Shown: one piece after another, positions 17,600 through 26,089 of the stretch | Layout of the letters: every line of letters starts with the position of its first letter | Numbering within the stretch: the first letter of the stretch is position 1 | Origin: Saprospiraceae bacterium | GTDB lineage: Bacteria > Bacteroidota > Bacteroidia > Chitinophagales > Saprospiraceae | Direction: 5' to 3' | DNA: 58,545 nucleotides | NCBI GenBank assembly: GCA_018057925.1 | Contig: JAGPCT010000019.1 | Coordinates: 1 to 58,545, forward strand | The notes under the pieces: generated by a model | Seen by the model: only the letters and a program-made list of their open reading frames with translations | Told to the model about the DNA's origin: nothing | The model's database searches: none | Position numbers and translations under genes: made by a program

Positions 17600-18208
17600 G
17601 AATAAAAAGATTTTATTGTTTTTCTTGTAAGATTTTTCATAATAATGAAATTTTGATGTTAAAAATTAGTTAAACATAGCTGATAACATCCCAGATGAGT
17701 TGATTTGGGAAAGAAGCTAGCAATTATTGCATCACATGCTATAATTCCAATGGCTGCCTTTTCTTTTCAATCCGAGATAACAATTGTATTTCCGCAATCT
17801 TGCGTATATTTCTCTAATAAATGTAAGCATTTTTCTGATATCCCAAATGGTTCAAGGGAGAAGTGATAGCTTTTTTCAACCTGAATTCAGCAGGAATGGT
17901 TTTGATAAAAATCGAAGAGCGTTGATTATGATGACAACTCGAATGCAAGGACCTTTTCAATGGATTTATGGTAAATTTTAATCACTTCAAATACACCGAT
18001 TGGATATATGTAATAATCCAATTGCCTTAACATCTATCATACCGGTATCTTGACTTTAGGGAAAGTTAGCCTGATTTATTAATCACTTTGGTGTTATACC
18101 AAATTGATTTATAAATTAGTCCAACATTTTTGGTATAATGCCGATGCGATAGTCGTTTAGGCCAATGTAATTGGACTATTACGAATATCCATTCGGTATT
18201 ACTTTTCT
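17600..18208. other. Gene-free stretch with a degraded R2 remnant
   Basis: Bases about 17878-17930 (GAATTCAGCAGGAATGGTTT and on) are a decayed copy of the left half of R2. ACACCGATTGGATAT near 17990 recurs near 23664. Nothing else supported; 18326-18486 is also featureless. Confidence 0.45.
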
Positions 18209-18325
18209 CAAAACGGATGATGCCGCCCTTTGCCGTTTTGCGTGAGGGATAGAAGCGGCACGACTGACGGTAGGAAGGAGTACAGCGGATAGCCTGACCC
18301 CGCTCTCAAAAGCGGGGGCACGCCC
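18209..18325 (+). ncRNA. Structured RNA-like element, Bacteroidota 'Flavo-1'-like, copy 1
   Basis: Hairpin CAAAACGG / CCGTTTTG (18209-18216 / 18233-18240) is followed by an element closed by GCGTG (18240-18244) with CACGC (18319-18323). Inside it are the constant stretches AGGGATAGAAGCGG and AGCGGATAGCCTGACC and the hairpin CCCCGCT / AGCGGGG (18298-18317). The same constant blocks recur at 34347-34429 on the other strand with compensating stem changes (GCGTT / AACGC), which supports an RNA-level or mobile structured element. The name Flavo-1 is from memory and needs an Rfam check. Confidence 0.6.
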
Positions 18326-18486
18326 AAATTTTTGTGGATTGGTTAGGTATTAAATATTTTCTATTGCCAGAGCGATTGGTATTAATATTTTTCTAATACA
18401 TTCGGGGTTTTCGTAAATATATTCTATTGGATGTCGATTTTTTAGAGTTTAGAGTTTGGTGTTAGCTCTTCCTCCTTTTGCTGCAT

Positions 18487-19044
18487 TTACGGTTTAAAAT
18501 CGGCTTTTTCTATACAATAAATATAGTTGAGTGCGGGAGCTTCGCCGAAATATTCAACTGCTTTTTCGCCTACTTTAACCGCTCCAAGTCGGGATATAGA
18601 CACTTGCGAACGGATATTGACGGCGCCAATATGGAAGTAAACCTTTGATACATAGTTGAAAATATATTCCAACATCTTACGCTTGACGGAAGGGTTATAT
18701 CCTCGTCCCCAATATTCAGGATTGTAAAAGGTATATCCTATCTTAATAGAATTGTCCAACGCATCGTAATCATAAAACCGACTACTCCCTATGGTCTGAC
18801 CGGTACTTCGATCCACTATTCTGTATGCGCCGCCGCTTTCAATAGCGCCCTCAAAAAAGGTCCTGAAGATGTCTTCTTTCCATCGATCCTTGTTGGGGTG
18901 CTGTTGCCAGACTTTTGGATTAGAAGCTACATGATACAACAACTCAAAGTCTCCTTGTTGCAAGGGTATAAGTTGCGCCAATTCAGTTTCAAGTGGTTGT
19001 TGCAAATTCATCTCCATTTCTACGTATTTTCTGTTGTTATCCAT
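18487..19044 (-). CDS. GNAT N-acetyltransferase (RimJ/RimL type)
   Basis: 185 residues, probably from an internal ATG at 19017 or 19011, because the first codons overlap the upstream LOG gene. GNAT features are visible: the N-terminal strand LETELAQLIPLQQGDFELLY, then GQTIGSSRFYDYDALDN, the acetyl-CoA loop region YWGRGYNPSVKRKMLEYIF, and the C-terminal NIRSQVSISRLGAVKVGE. This is the RimJ/RimL-like subgroup that acetylates N-termini of proteins or small amines; the substrate is unknown. It overlaps or abuts the LOG gene, so they form an operon on the minus strand. Confidence 0.87.
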   Translation of the reverse strand: MDNNRKYVEMEMNLQQPLETELAQLIPLQQGDFELLYHVASNPKVWQQHPNKDRWKEDIFRTFFEGAIESGGAYRIVDRSTGQTIGSSRFYDYDALDNSIKIGYTFYNPEYWGRGYNPSVKRKMLEYIFNYVSKVYFHIGAVNIRSQVSISRLGAVKVGEKAVEYFGEAPALNYIYCIEKADFKP

Positions 19045-19610
19045 TTTTCGACATTAGGCGCTTTGTAGTTGTGCATTTTATCGAGCAAGCCTTCGATATT
19101 GTCGTCCACGAGGATCATCGGTAGATATATTTCTTTTAAAATGCCTTGAGCAGCCATGACACGGACAAATGCGATCAGGTGGTCGTAATAGTTTTTGAAA
19201 TTAAGGATGCCGATAGGCTTATTATGAAGCCCCAATTGTGCCCAGGTGAGCGTCTCAAAAAGCTCGTCCATCGTACCGAATCCGCCCGGAAGGATAATAA
19301 ATCCATCTGCCATTTCATACATCTTCACCTTTCTCTCGTGCATGGTGTCCACTACGATGAGTTGACTCAATTGGTTGTGAGCAATTTCTTTGACGCTGAG
19401 AAAATGCGGCAGAATACCGATCACTTCGCCACCGTGAGATATGGAGCCGTCTGCCACAGCTCCCATAATTCCTATTTTGGCGCCTCCGTATATGACGCCT
19501 ATTTGGTTTTGTGCCAGTGTCGCTCCAATTGTCTCTGCCATCTTTTTAAAATCAGGGTCAAACCCATCATTGGCACCGCAAAAAACCGTTATTCGTTGTA
19601 TTTTATTCAT
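19020..19610 (-). CDS. LOG-family Rossmann-fold nucleotide hydrolase (TIGR00730)
   Basis: 196 residues, the standard length for LOG proteins, which hydrolyse nucleoside 5'-monophosphates (cytokinin riboside monophosphate or AMP) to base and ribose 5-phosphate. The signatures are clear: FCGANDGFDPDF near the N-terminus, IGVIYGGAKIGIMGAVADG, then ERKVKMYEMADGFIILPGG followed by FGTMDELFETLTWAQLG, which gives the PGGxGTxxE catalytic motif. Cytosolic. It is the first gene of a two-gene operon with the GNAT enzyme downstream. The physiological role in bacteria is uncertain. Confidence 0.93.
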   Translation of the reverse strand: MNKIQRITVFCGANDGFDPDFKKMAETIGATLAQNQIGVIYGGAKIGIMGAVADGSISHGGEVIGILPHFLSVKEIAHNQLSQLIVVDTMHERKVKMYEMADGFIILPGGFGTMDELFETLTWAQLGLHNKPIGILNFKNYYDHLIAFVRVMAAQGILKEIYLPMILVDDNIEGLLDKMHNYKAPNVEKWITTENT

Positions 19611-19674
19611 TTCTTAATGGGTAGCTTCTGTGCTGTTTAATTATTATTTCACTTTCCGGACAATTCACTTTGAA

Positions 19675-22518
19675 TCACAATTTCATATATTGGGCGGTAT
19701 AGCTTTCTTTCACCTCCAGCAGACCTTCCGGACTCCCCTGATAAAGAATCTTTCCGCCGCCTTTGCCTCCTTCCGGACCGATATCGATGATATAATCGCA
19801 ATTTTTTAGGACGTCCATGTTGTGTTCAATGATGACGATGGAGTTGCCTCTGGTGATTAACTTATTGAAGGCAATGAGTAATTTTCTGACGTCGTCAAAA
19901 TGTAGTCCTGTCGTGGGTTCGTCAAAGATGAATAGTGTGTGGGGAACTCTATTTTCTTTGGTTAGGAAGCTGGCAAGTTTAACACGTTGTGCTTCACCAC
20001 CGGATAAGCTGGAAGAGGATTGTCCTAATTTGACATAACCTAAACCGATATCAAGAAGGGGCTGAATCCTATTTATTATCTCGGGTTGATCTGCAAAGAA
20101 AATAACGGCCTCCTGAATATCCATTTCCAATACATCATAGATGTTTTTGTCTTTGTAGGTAACGTCTAACATTTCGCTTTTAAAGCGCTTCCCTTTACAG
20201 TCTTCACACACCAAAGTAACATCGGCCAAAAACTGCATGTCCACTACTTTATAGCCGTCCCCATTGCATGTTGGACATCGGCCACCATCGACGTTGAAGG
20301 AAAAAAAGCCGGGCCGGTATCCACGAAGCTTGGATAGAGGTTGAGCTGTAAAGAGATCCCTAATATAATCATAGGCTTTGACGTATGTCACCGGGTTGGA
20401 ACGAGATGACTTGCCGATGGGTTGCTGGTCTATCATCTCCACAGCTATAACCTTTCGTATATCACCACTTAGTGATAAAATATGCGGACCGGAGGCTTCT
20501 TTGAGTGAATCTGTGATTGCATTGTTTAACGTCGGATACAACACATCCCTTATGAGAGAGCTCTTTCCACTGCCACTGACGCCTGACACACCGACCATGG
20601 AATGTAGTGGTATGGTAACAGACACATTGTGTAGGTTGTTGATGTTGACGCCTTTCATTTCCAGCTTGTTGCGGCTTACACGACGTTCTATCGGCACGGT
20701 TATTTTCTTTCTTCCTGTCAAGTAGTCTAAGGTAAGGCTTCCGTTGGTGTTTTCTTGATGTATTATGTCGTAATTGCCTGTAAATACAACTTCTCCCCCT
20801 TGAACGCCCGCTTCGGGACCCATATCTACTAAGAAGTCGGCGCTCCTGATCACTTCTTCTTCATGTTCTACGACAATGACGGTATTGCCAAGGTTGCGCA
20901 ATTTTTTTAATGCTTTGACTAAATTACGCGTGTCCCGTGGATGCAATCCTACGGACGGCTCATCTAACAGATACATCGAACCGGTAAGGTTGCTGCCCAA
21001 TAGTCTCGTCAGGTGAATTCTCTGGGTCTCCCCCCCACTCAATGTGTTGGCAGGACGCAAAAGAGTCAGGTAGCCTAGACCTATTTCCACCATAGTAGAT
21101 AGACGGGAATTGATTTCTGTCAATATGCGTTGTGCTATTTTATAATCCGTCTCTGACAGCTTGAGTCGGTCGAAGAAGAGGTGCAGGTCTTCGATGTCCA
21201 TGTTGCCCAGCTGGGCGATGTCTTTATCTGCTACTTTGATGTAAAGGACTTCTTTGCGCAATCGTTTTCCTTTACAGGTAGGACAGATGGTTCGGCCTCT
21301 ATATCGAGACAAGATAACCCTTTCCTGAATTTTGTAACTCGAAGCTTGCAGTTCTTTAAAAAAGGCGTCTATCCCTTTGAAGTTGTCGTTGCCGGACCAA
21401 AGAAGATCTATTTCCTTTTCTGTCAGTTCGATATATGGGGTATGAATCCTCAAGCCAAGACTTTGTGCTTGTCTAATCATGGCGATATAATACGGCGTGC
21501 CTCGTTCGCCTATCCAAGGAACAATAGCATGGTCATACAGTGTCAGACTTTTGTTGGGAATTACTTTATCCGGGTCAATACCTATTGCGACACCGTAGCC
21601 CTCACATGCAGGACAAGCACCGAAAGAGCTATTAAAATTGAAAAGAGCTACGGATGGTTCTTCAAACCTTATTCCGTCTTCTTCAAAACGGATACTAAAA
21701 GACTTAATAGAGCCGTCTTCGGAAAGGATGTCGCAATAGCCATGACTTTCGGAAAAGGCTGTTTCTATAGAGTCAGCAATGCGTTTATTGTTTTCGGCAT
21801 CATCGTGTTTGATTGCAATACGATCCACAACAAGGTAACCGGAGATGGAATTGTTTTTTGTCTTTTTAGCTTTGGGTGAAAGGGATTCAAGTAAATCATC
21901 TATCCTACTTGTTACGCCATCGACGTGTACGCGGTTAAATCCTTTCTGAGCAAAGCGTTCCAGGGCGGCAAAAAGCGTGTCCGTTGCTGTTTCAACGGTG
22001 AAGGGGCTAAGGATGGAAAAACGACTCCCTTCAGGCTGGTCGGAAAGGAATTTCATTACATCGGAGACGCTATCTTTTTTAACTTCCAATCCCGTTATAG
22101 GTGAAATTGTCTTACCAATCCGGGCATAGAGCAAGCGCAGAAAGTCCAATATTTCCGTCATTGAGCCAACTGTACTGCGTGCGTTGGCGCTGCTCACTTT
22201 TTGTTTGATTGCGATGGCAGGCGTGATGCCTTTGATGTAATCGACATCGGGTTTTTTGATACGAGTCATAAACTGTCTTGCATAGCTCGACAAGCTTTCC
22301 ACATATCGCCGCTGCCCTTCAGCATAGAGGGTATCCATGGTGATAGAGGACTTTCCGCTACCGGATACGCCGGTGACGACAATGAGTTTGTTTTTGGGGA
22401 TGATTAAGTCGATGTTTTTTAGATTGTTGGTACGAGCGCCTTTGATGACGATATGTGCTTTATCATATAGTGAAAGCACCTCATTGTCGGCAGTTGATAG
22501 TGATTTTGATTTAGACAT
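19675..22518 (-). CDS. uvrA: UvrA, excinuclease ABC subunit A
   Basis: Damage-recognition ATPase of nucleotide excision repair, acting with UvrB and UvrC. Full length (947 residues). It has two ABC-type ATPase modules with Walker A motifs (GVSGSGKSS near residues 50 and 640), ABC signatures LSGGETQRI and LSGGEAQRV, and the Walker B / D-loop stretches YLLDEPSVGLHPRD and IFDEPTTGLHFDD. Zinc-binding Cys pairs are present (CPTCKGKRL; CPTCNGDG with CEDCKGKRF). It is a single gene on the minus strand. A TAnnTTTG-type -7 element (TAACTTTG read on the minus strand, plus-strand 22560-22567) lies about 40 bases upstream. No LexA box was recognised. Confidence 0.98.
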   Translation of the reverse strand: MSKSKSLSTADNEVLSLYDKAHIVIKGARTNNLKNIDLIIPKNKLIVVTGVSGSGKSSITMDTLYAEGQRRYVESLSSYARQFMTRIKKPDVDYIKGITPAIAIKQKVSSANARSTVGSMTEILDFLRLLYARIGKTISPITGLEVKKDSVSDVMKFLSDQPEGSRFSILSPFTVETATDTLFAALERFAQKGFNRVHVDGVTSRIDDLLESLSPKAKKTKNNSISGYLVVDRIAIKHDDAENNKRIADSIETAFSESHGYCDILSEDGSIKSFSIRFEEDGIRFEEPSVALFNFNSSFGACPACEGYGVAIGIDPDKVIPNKSLTLYDHAIVPWIGERGTPYYIAMIRQAQSLGLRIHTPYIELTEKEIDLLWSGNDNFKGIDAFFKELQASSYKIQERVILSRYRGRTICPTCKGKRLRKEVLYIKVADKDIAQLGNMDIEDLHLFFDRLKLSETDYKIAQRILTEINSRLSTMVEIGLGYLTLLRPANTLSGGETQRIHLTRLLGSNLTGSMYLLDEPSVGLHPRDTRNLVKALKKLRNLGNTVIVVEHEEEVIRSADFLVDMGPEAGVQGGEVVFTGNYDIIHQENTNGSLTLDYLTGRKKITVPIERRVSRNKLEMKGVNINNLHNVSVTIPLHSMVGVSGVSGSGKSSLIRDVLYPTLNNAITDSLKEASGPHILSLSGDIRKVIAVEMIDQQPIGKSSRSNPVTYVKAYDYIRDLFTAQPLSKLRGYRPGFFSFNVDGGRCPTCNGDGYKVVDMQFLADVTLVCEDCKGKRFKSEMLDVTYKDKNIYDVLEMDIQEAVIFFADQPEIINRIQPLLDIGLGYVKLGQSSSSLSGGEAQRVKLASFLTKENRVPHTLFIFDEPTTGLHFDDVRKLLIAFNKLITRGNSIVIIEHNMDVLKNCDYIIDIGPEGGKGGGKILYQGSPEGLLEVKESYTAQYMKL

Positions 22519-22559
22519 ATATTATCTCCCTAATCCTATTTTTATTTAATAAAAAGATA

Positions 22560-22567
22560 CAAAGTTA
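22560..22567 (-). promoter_or_regulatory. Probable -7 element for uvrA
   Basis: Read on the minus strand: TAACTTTG, matching the Bacteroidota -7 consensus TAnnTTTG, 42 bases before the uvrA start. No good TTTG -33 partner is visible. Confidence 0.45.
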
Positions 22568-22614
22568 ATAAAAACGTTGTATTTGATGTTGATTCTTTGA
22601 GCGCTATATGTATT

Positions 22615-22690
22615 CACCCGGATTTAGTTGTATCGGTTTTGAAAAACCGCATATTGCTGATTATAAGGGACATCCCGATTTATGTGTTGT
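22615..22690 (+). repeat. Degraded R2 copy
   Basis: ACCCGGATTTAGTTGTATCG, GGTTTTGAAAAACCGCATAT and TGCTGATTATAAGGG correspond block by block to the left half of R2 at 4352-4410. Confidence 0.55.
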
Positions 22691-22804
22691 TTATTGATTC
22701 AGTATTTACAAATGTTTAGTTGAAGGTCATATTGTAGCCTATTCAGGATATTTTGAAATGAAATACTCTATTCAATTCGTCTTTAAAAGGAATAGATGCC
22801 GAGT

Positions 22805-22970
22805 GTGTGTATAACAAATTTCCCGAATGACTTCATTCTTTTACCCCTCTATCTCCCCTGAAGCGGGAGAACCAAATAATGAAGTCATTCCTTCCAAAGA
22901 GTTTAAATATCAATTAAAGTGTCAGATTTTGAGTGTAATAAAAAATAAAAGGAAAATATGTTATACACAC
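22805..22970. repeat. Nested inverted repeats (MITE-like)
   Basis: The outer arms GTGTGTATAACA (22805-22816) and TGTTATACACAC (22959-22970) are perfect over 12 bases. The inner arms GAATGACTTCATT (22825-22837) and AATGAAGTCATTC (22878-22890) are perfect over 13, with TCTCCC / GGGAGA inside. No gene in 22568-23034. Confidence 0.65.
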
Positions 22971-22986
22971 GTGCCGAGTCTCACTT

Positions 22987-23017
22987 TTTGATTAATACCA
23001 AAAAGTAATTACCTTTG
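22987..23017 (+). promoter_or_regulatory. Promoter of the outer-membrane barrel gene
   Basis: TTTG (22987-22990), 19 bases, TACCTTTG (23010-23017): an exact fit to the Bacteroidota sigma-ABfr consensus, 17 bases before the ATG at 23035. Confidence 0.7.
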
Positions 23018-23034
23018 TAAGCTAAACTGATGAT

Positions 23035-23634
23035 ATGAGATTAAACAAGTTGAGTATTCTGGTATTTGCACTGTTTGTAACGATGCAAACTTATGGGCAA
23101 ACAACTATCAATCCGAAAATAGGATTAAATTTTAGCCATTTGTCCGGTAAGCCGGAGGTCGGAAAGAACGAAGTACGGATCGGATTTAATATAGGATTTG
23201 ACCTTCGTTTTGGCGAAAGATTTCAGTTTGCACCCGGTATTCACTACGCCATTCATGGTATGGCATTTGATGGGGCTTTGGCGGCTGATAGTTTAGATAG
23301 AATCGCCCTTCACCTGATAAAAATCCCATTATTGGCCAATGTCAATGTCATCAATTCAAATTTTTTCCGGTTGCGCCTCTATGGTGGCTGGATGAACAAT
23401 ATTTTACTCAAAGTGGACAATAACAAATACCTGGCAAAGGAAGATATGAATATTTATACCGGCGGAATTCTTTTCGGTACAGGCGTTGACCTCAGTGGCC
23501 TCACGCTGGATCTTTCTTATGAAGTAGGCATGTTGGATATGTTTAAGGGCGGTTTTATGGTAAATACGATTTATCCCCAAAATACCCAGAACAACGTGTT
23601 GACCCTAAGTGTCGGTGTCCGGGTGAGCAACTGA
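23035..23634 (+). CDS. Outer-membrane beta-barrel protein (PorT/OmpA-barrel type)
   Basis: 199 residues: a signal peptide (MRLNKLSILVFALFVTMQTYG, cut before QTT) and then alternating amphipathic strands typical of a small 8-strand barrel: NPKIGLNFSHLSG, VRIGFNIGFDLRFGERFQF, YAIHGMAF, LKIPLLANVNV-type turn HLIKIPLLANV, GILFGTGVDLSGLTLDLSYE and the terminal LTLSVGVRV. The pattern 'IKIPLLA' followed by a strand is a hallmark of the PorT / outer-membrane protein beta-barrel family in Bacteroidota. It is likely an outer-membrane protein of unknown ligand. Monocistronic, with its own good promoter. Confidence 0.8.
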   Translation: MRLNKLSILVFALFVTMQTYGQTTINPKIGLNFSHLSGKPEVGKNEVRIGFNIGFDLRFGERFQFAPGIHYAIHGMAFDGALAADSLDRIALHLIKIPLLANVNVINSNFFRLRLYGGWMNNILLKVDNNKYLAKEDMNIYTGGILFGTGVDLSGLTLDLSYEVGMLDMFKGGFMVNTIYPQNTQNNVLTLSVGVRVSN

Positions 23635-23701
23635 TTATCCGGCTTAGTTTGAGACTGTTTTTTACACCGATTGGATATTCATAAATGCCTAATCATATTC
23701 T

Positions 23702-24098
23702 GAATAACGGTAAGTTTTCTAATTTTTTCCAATAGTTTATAATTTCTTTAGCGATAGTGCTCAATTCCGCCTTTTGAGTAGGGGGATTGTGTATAACCTT
23801 GCTTGTCGTTGTGGTAAAAAATTAGGACAAAGAGTCTCACAAAGTAGTTTTCTCTGTGTAACCCTGTGTAAAACACTGTGTAACCCTGTGACCTTAAAAA
23901 TATAGGACACAGAGTCTCACAGAGTAATTTTCACTGTGTAATCTGTGTAAAATACTGTGTAACCCTGTGACCTTAAAAAGGAGGACACAGGCATCACAAT
24001 GTCTTTTCTGACTAATGGTAAATTATCCCATTTTTTTTCAATAGTTTATAATTTCTTTAGCGATAGAGCTCAATTCCGCATTTCAACTAGGGGATTGT
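23702..24098 (+). repeat. Direct repeats flanking a tandem array
   Basis: About 90-base direct repeats at 23702-23790 and 24008-24098 (shared core CAATAGTTTATAATTTCTTT). Between them is a tandem repeat of 78-80-base units starting at 23824, 23904 and 23982 (AGGACA(A/C)AGAGTCTCACA ... ACTGTGTAACCCTGTGACCT); the third unit is partial. No open frame of credible coding character. Nothing else in 23635-24129. Confidence 0.8.
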
Positions 24099-24129
24099 CC
24101 TAAACGATTATCCAATCGGGATAAACCCA

Positions 24130-24272
24130 AATTCCGCATAAGACAATTGCGGAATCGATTTACGACTCGTAATCAATGGTTTACAGAAACCATTGAAACG
24201 ATTCGTACATCGGGATTAACCCTCATAATCAGCACTATACGGTTTTACAAAACCTTTATTGCTGAATTCGGG
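24130..24272 (-). repeat. Repeat R2, inverted full copy
   Basis: Reverse complement of 4352-4494 with few differences (AATTCCGCATAAGACAATTG ... GCTGAATTCGGG). The two copies stand in inverted orientation about 19.8 kb apart. Confidence 0.88.
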
Positions 24273-24315
24273 ATTAATTTCGGGCTATTTTAAAAATCAT
24301 TTTCGTATAATAAAA

Positions 24316-24347
24316 AAGGGATCGACCATGGTATGCATCGATCCCTT
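24316..24347 (-). terminator. Rho-independent terminator of the fasciclin gene
   Basis: AAGGGATCGA (24316-24325) and TCGATCCCTT (24338-24347) form a perfect 10-base stem. On the minus strand it is followed by a T-run, about 110 bases after the fasciclin stop. Confidence 0.8.
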
Positions 24348-24456
24348 AAAATTATTAAGAAGAGTTTTATAATATAATTGATAAAATACACTACTCGGTT
24401 AGTAAATAAACCAAATGTCGTAAGAGTAAATTGGTCGGGTTGAAAAACTATTGGTA

Positions 24457-25041
24457 TTAATTCTCGGCTAACAAAACTTCATCAATTATATGAATAATGC
24501 CGTTGGAAGCCGGAATAGATGTTAAGATTTGAGCCTTACCATTGATTAATGTTTTACCATCTTTCATAGATACTGTTGCGTTTTTACCACTAACCATGCC
24601 TAAGCTTTGGCCATCACTCAATTGATCTGCTTTTAAAACACCTACATATACGTGGTATTGTAAAACATCTATTAAAGCATCTTTTTGGTCTGGCTTGAGC
24701 AACCCTTCCACAGTGCCTTTTGGCAACTTGTCAAAGGCAGCATTAACAGGAGCAAATACCGTAAACGGACCGGCATTACTGAGAGCGTTTACCAGATCAG
24801 CCGCTTGTAGTGCTGTCACGAGAGTCGTGTGATCTTTACTTCCGACAGCAATCTTAACGACATCGGGAGCTGACGTTTCATCTTGAACACCGGACTGACC
24901 ATGTGATGTAGTGGCTTCAGTTGTTGACACAGCAGCATCCGTAGTAGTTGTGGCATTTTGATTGCATCCTATGAGTATGACAACAAAGAATAAAACAAAA
25001 AAATAATTCCTTTTCATATTACGATAAATTTGTTTGTACAA
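24457..25041 (-). CDS. Fasciclin-domain lipoprotein
   Basis: 194 residues; the start is more likely the ATG at 25017, giving MKRNYFFVLFFVVILIGC, a lipoprotein signal with lipobox LIGC. A Thr/Ser-rich linker (about 30-60) leads into one FAS1 domain (about 62-194). Its H1 box is seen as AGPFTVFAPVNAAFDKLP and its H2 region as NGIIHIIDEVLL, with the YH-type segment LQYHVYVGVL between. FAS1 domains mediate adhesion or protein-protein contacts at the cell surface. The gene is monocistronic and ends in a clear terminator. The 110 residues before the Cys-linked linker show no other domain. Confidence 0.92.
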   Translation of the reverse strand: MYKQIYRNMKRNYFFVLFFVVILIGCNQNATTTTDAAVSTTEATTSHGQSGVQDETSAPDVVKIAVGSKDHTTLVTALQAADLVNALSNAGPFTVFAPVNAAFDKLPKGTVEGLLKPDQKDALIDVLQYHVYVGVLKADQLSDGQSLGMVSGKNATVSMKDGKTLINGKAQILTSIPASNGIIHIIDEVLLAEN

Positions 25042-25217
25042 AAATATCTCCGGTCTAAGTGCATATTTGATGACCTAAATCATAAGAAGGCAAGTTGAGA
25101 TGGGGATTTTTGCCAAAAAGTACGGAAATGTAACTTTTGTGCATAAAAAGTAAGAAAATAGTGCCGTTCTGACAACCAATGCCCGATATTGTTTGAAGTT
25201 TTAGTCTCAAAAATTCG

Positions 25218-25820
25218 TTATGTCTTGTTTTTGATGTTATCCCAGTTTTCAAAGAGAATTTCCTGTGAAGGCCTATTTGCAGGCATTTCATGGAGAGCCT
25301 CAACTTCCTGGCAGTGTGACTTCATATCCGACGGTAACGTTTGATAAAGGGCTGTTCCCTTTTTCTTCCACACAAGCATTTCTTCAGATACACTTTTTAC
25401 AATACGTGCCGGATTGCCTACTACCAAGGAACGAGCAGGGATCTTCATCCCTTCGTGAACAAAGGTCAATGCTCCGATGATGCTCCCTGCACCCACTTCC
25501 ACCTGATCCATAACAACACTATTCATGCCCACAAGGCAATCTTCTCCGATGTCGGCACCATGAATTACGGCCCCATGACCGATATGTGCATTCTTTCGTA
25601 AAATAACTGTTTTGCCCGGAAACATGTGGAGCGTGCAGTTCTCCTGCACATTGCACCCATCCTCAATAACGACACCGCCCCAATCTCCTCTGAGTGCTGC
25701 TCCCGGACCGATATATACATCTTTTCCGATGATGACATTACCGGTAACGACTGCCGCCGGATGAACGAAGGAAGAAGGGTCTATCACCGGAATAAAGCCT
25801 TTGAAACTATATATTGCCAT
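25218..25820 (-). CDS. Gamma-carbonic-anhydrase-like hexapeptide protein (PaaY/YrdA type)
   Basis: 200 residues. Left-handed beta-helix repeats run from about 12 to 165 (VVTGNVIIGKDVYIGPGAAL and so on). The metal-ligand His residues of gamma-carbonic anhydrases are present: LHMFPG, then AHIGHGAVIHG. The C-terminal extension (about 165-200) is as in PaaY-like acyltransferase-superfamily proteins. Relatives bind zinc or iron; some hydrate CO2 or hydrolyse acyl-CoA adducts, but most are untested. Cytosolic. The gene is alone on the minus strand, diverging from the T9SS beta-helix gene. Confidence 0.88.
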   Translation of the reverse strand: MAIYSFKGFIPVIDPSSFVHPAAVVTGNVIIGKDVYIGPGAALRGDWGGVVIEDGCNVQENCTLHMFPGKTVILRKNAHIGHGAVIHGADIGEDCLVGMNSVVMDQVEVGAGSIIGALTFVHEGMKIPARSLVVGNPARIVKSVSEEMLVWKKKGTALYQTLPSDMKSHCQEVEALHEMPANRPSQEILFENWDNIKNKT

Positions 25821-26039
25821 AATAACCGTTAAATGGTATGCGTAAGATACAATTCTATTCTGTATAATCTAATCGAAATAGCAAAATATTTGTCTTATAT
25901 TTTCCTTATGGTACGTGTCATTATACACTAAAATGACCTGAAATTGACCATTTACTATTCTAGTTCCCTTTAGAGATGTAGGGGTAAACAAGGATATTAA
26001 ATGGTCTAATCATTTTCCGATTAGTATAGTAAAGATAGA

Positions 26040-26071
26040 TTTGATTACACTGATTTTCGGTATTATATTTG
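26040..26071 (+). promoter_or_regulatory. Promoter of the beta-helix gene
   Basis: TTTG (26040-26043), 20 bases, TATATTTG (26064-26071), fitting the Bacteroidota consensus; 18 bases before the ATG at 26090. Confidence 0.65.
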
Positions 26072-26089
26072 TCAATAAAATGATGGCTT

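Noticed and set aside
17784-17981. Plus-strand open frame of 65 residues
   Set aside because: Partly a degraded R2 repeat; residues such as PEFSRNGF mirror the repeat, not a protein family.
20378-22407. Several open frames opposite uvrA
   Set aside because: They lie antisense to a fully conserved gene and show no domain of their own.
23824-24000. Possible CRISPR array
   Set aside because: Units are 78-80 bases without separate constant repeats and variable spacers, and no cas genes are present; this is a plain tandem repeat.
25042-25217. Second gene between the fasciclin and gamma-carbonic-anhydrase genes
   Set aside because: The only frame overlaps the carbonic-anhydrase gene and lacks protein-like features.
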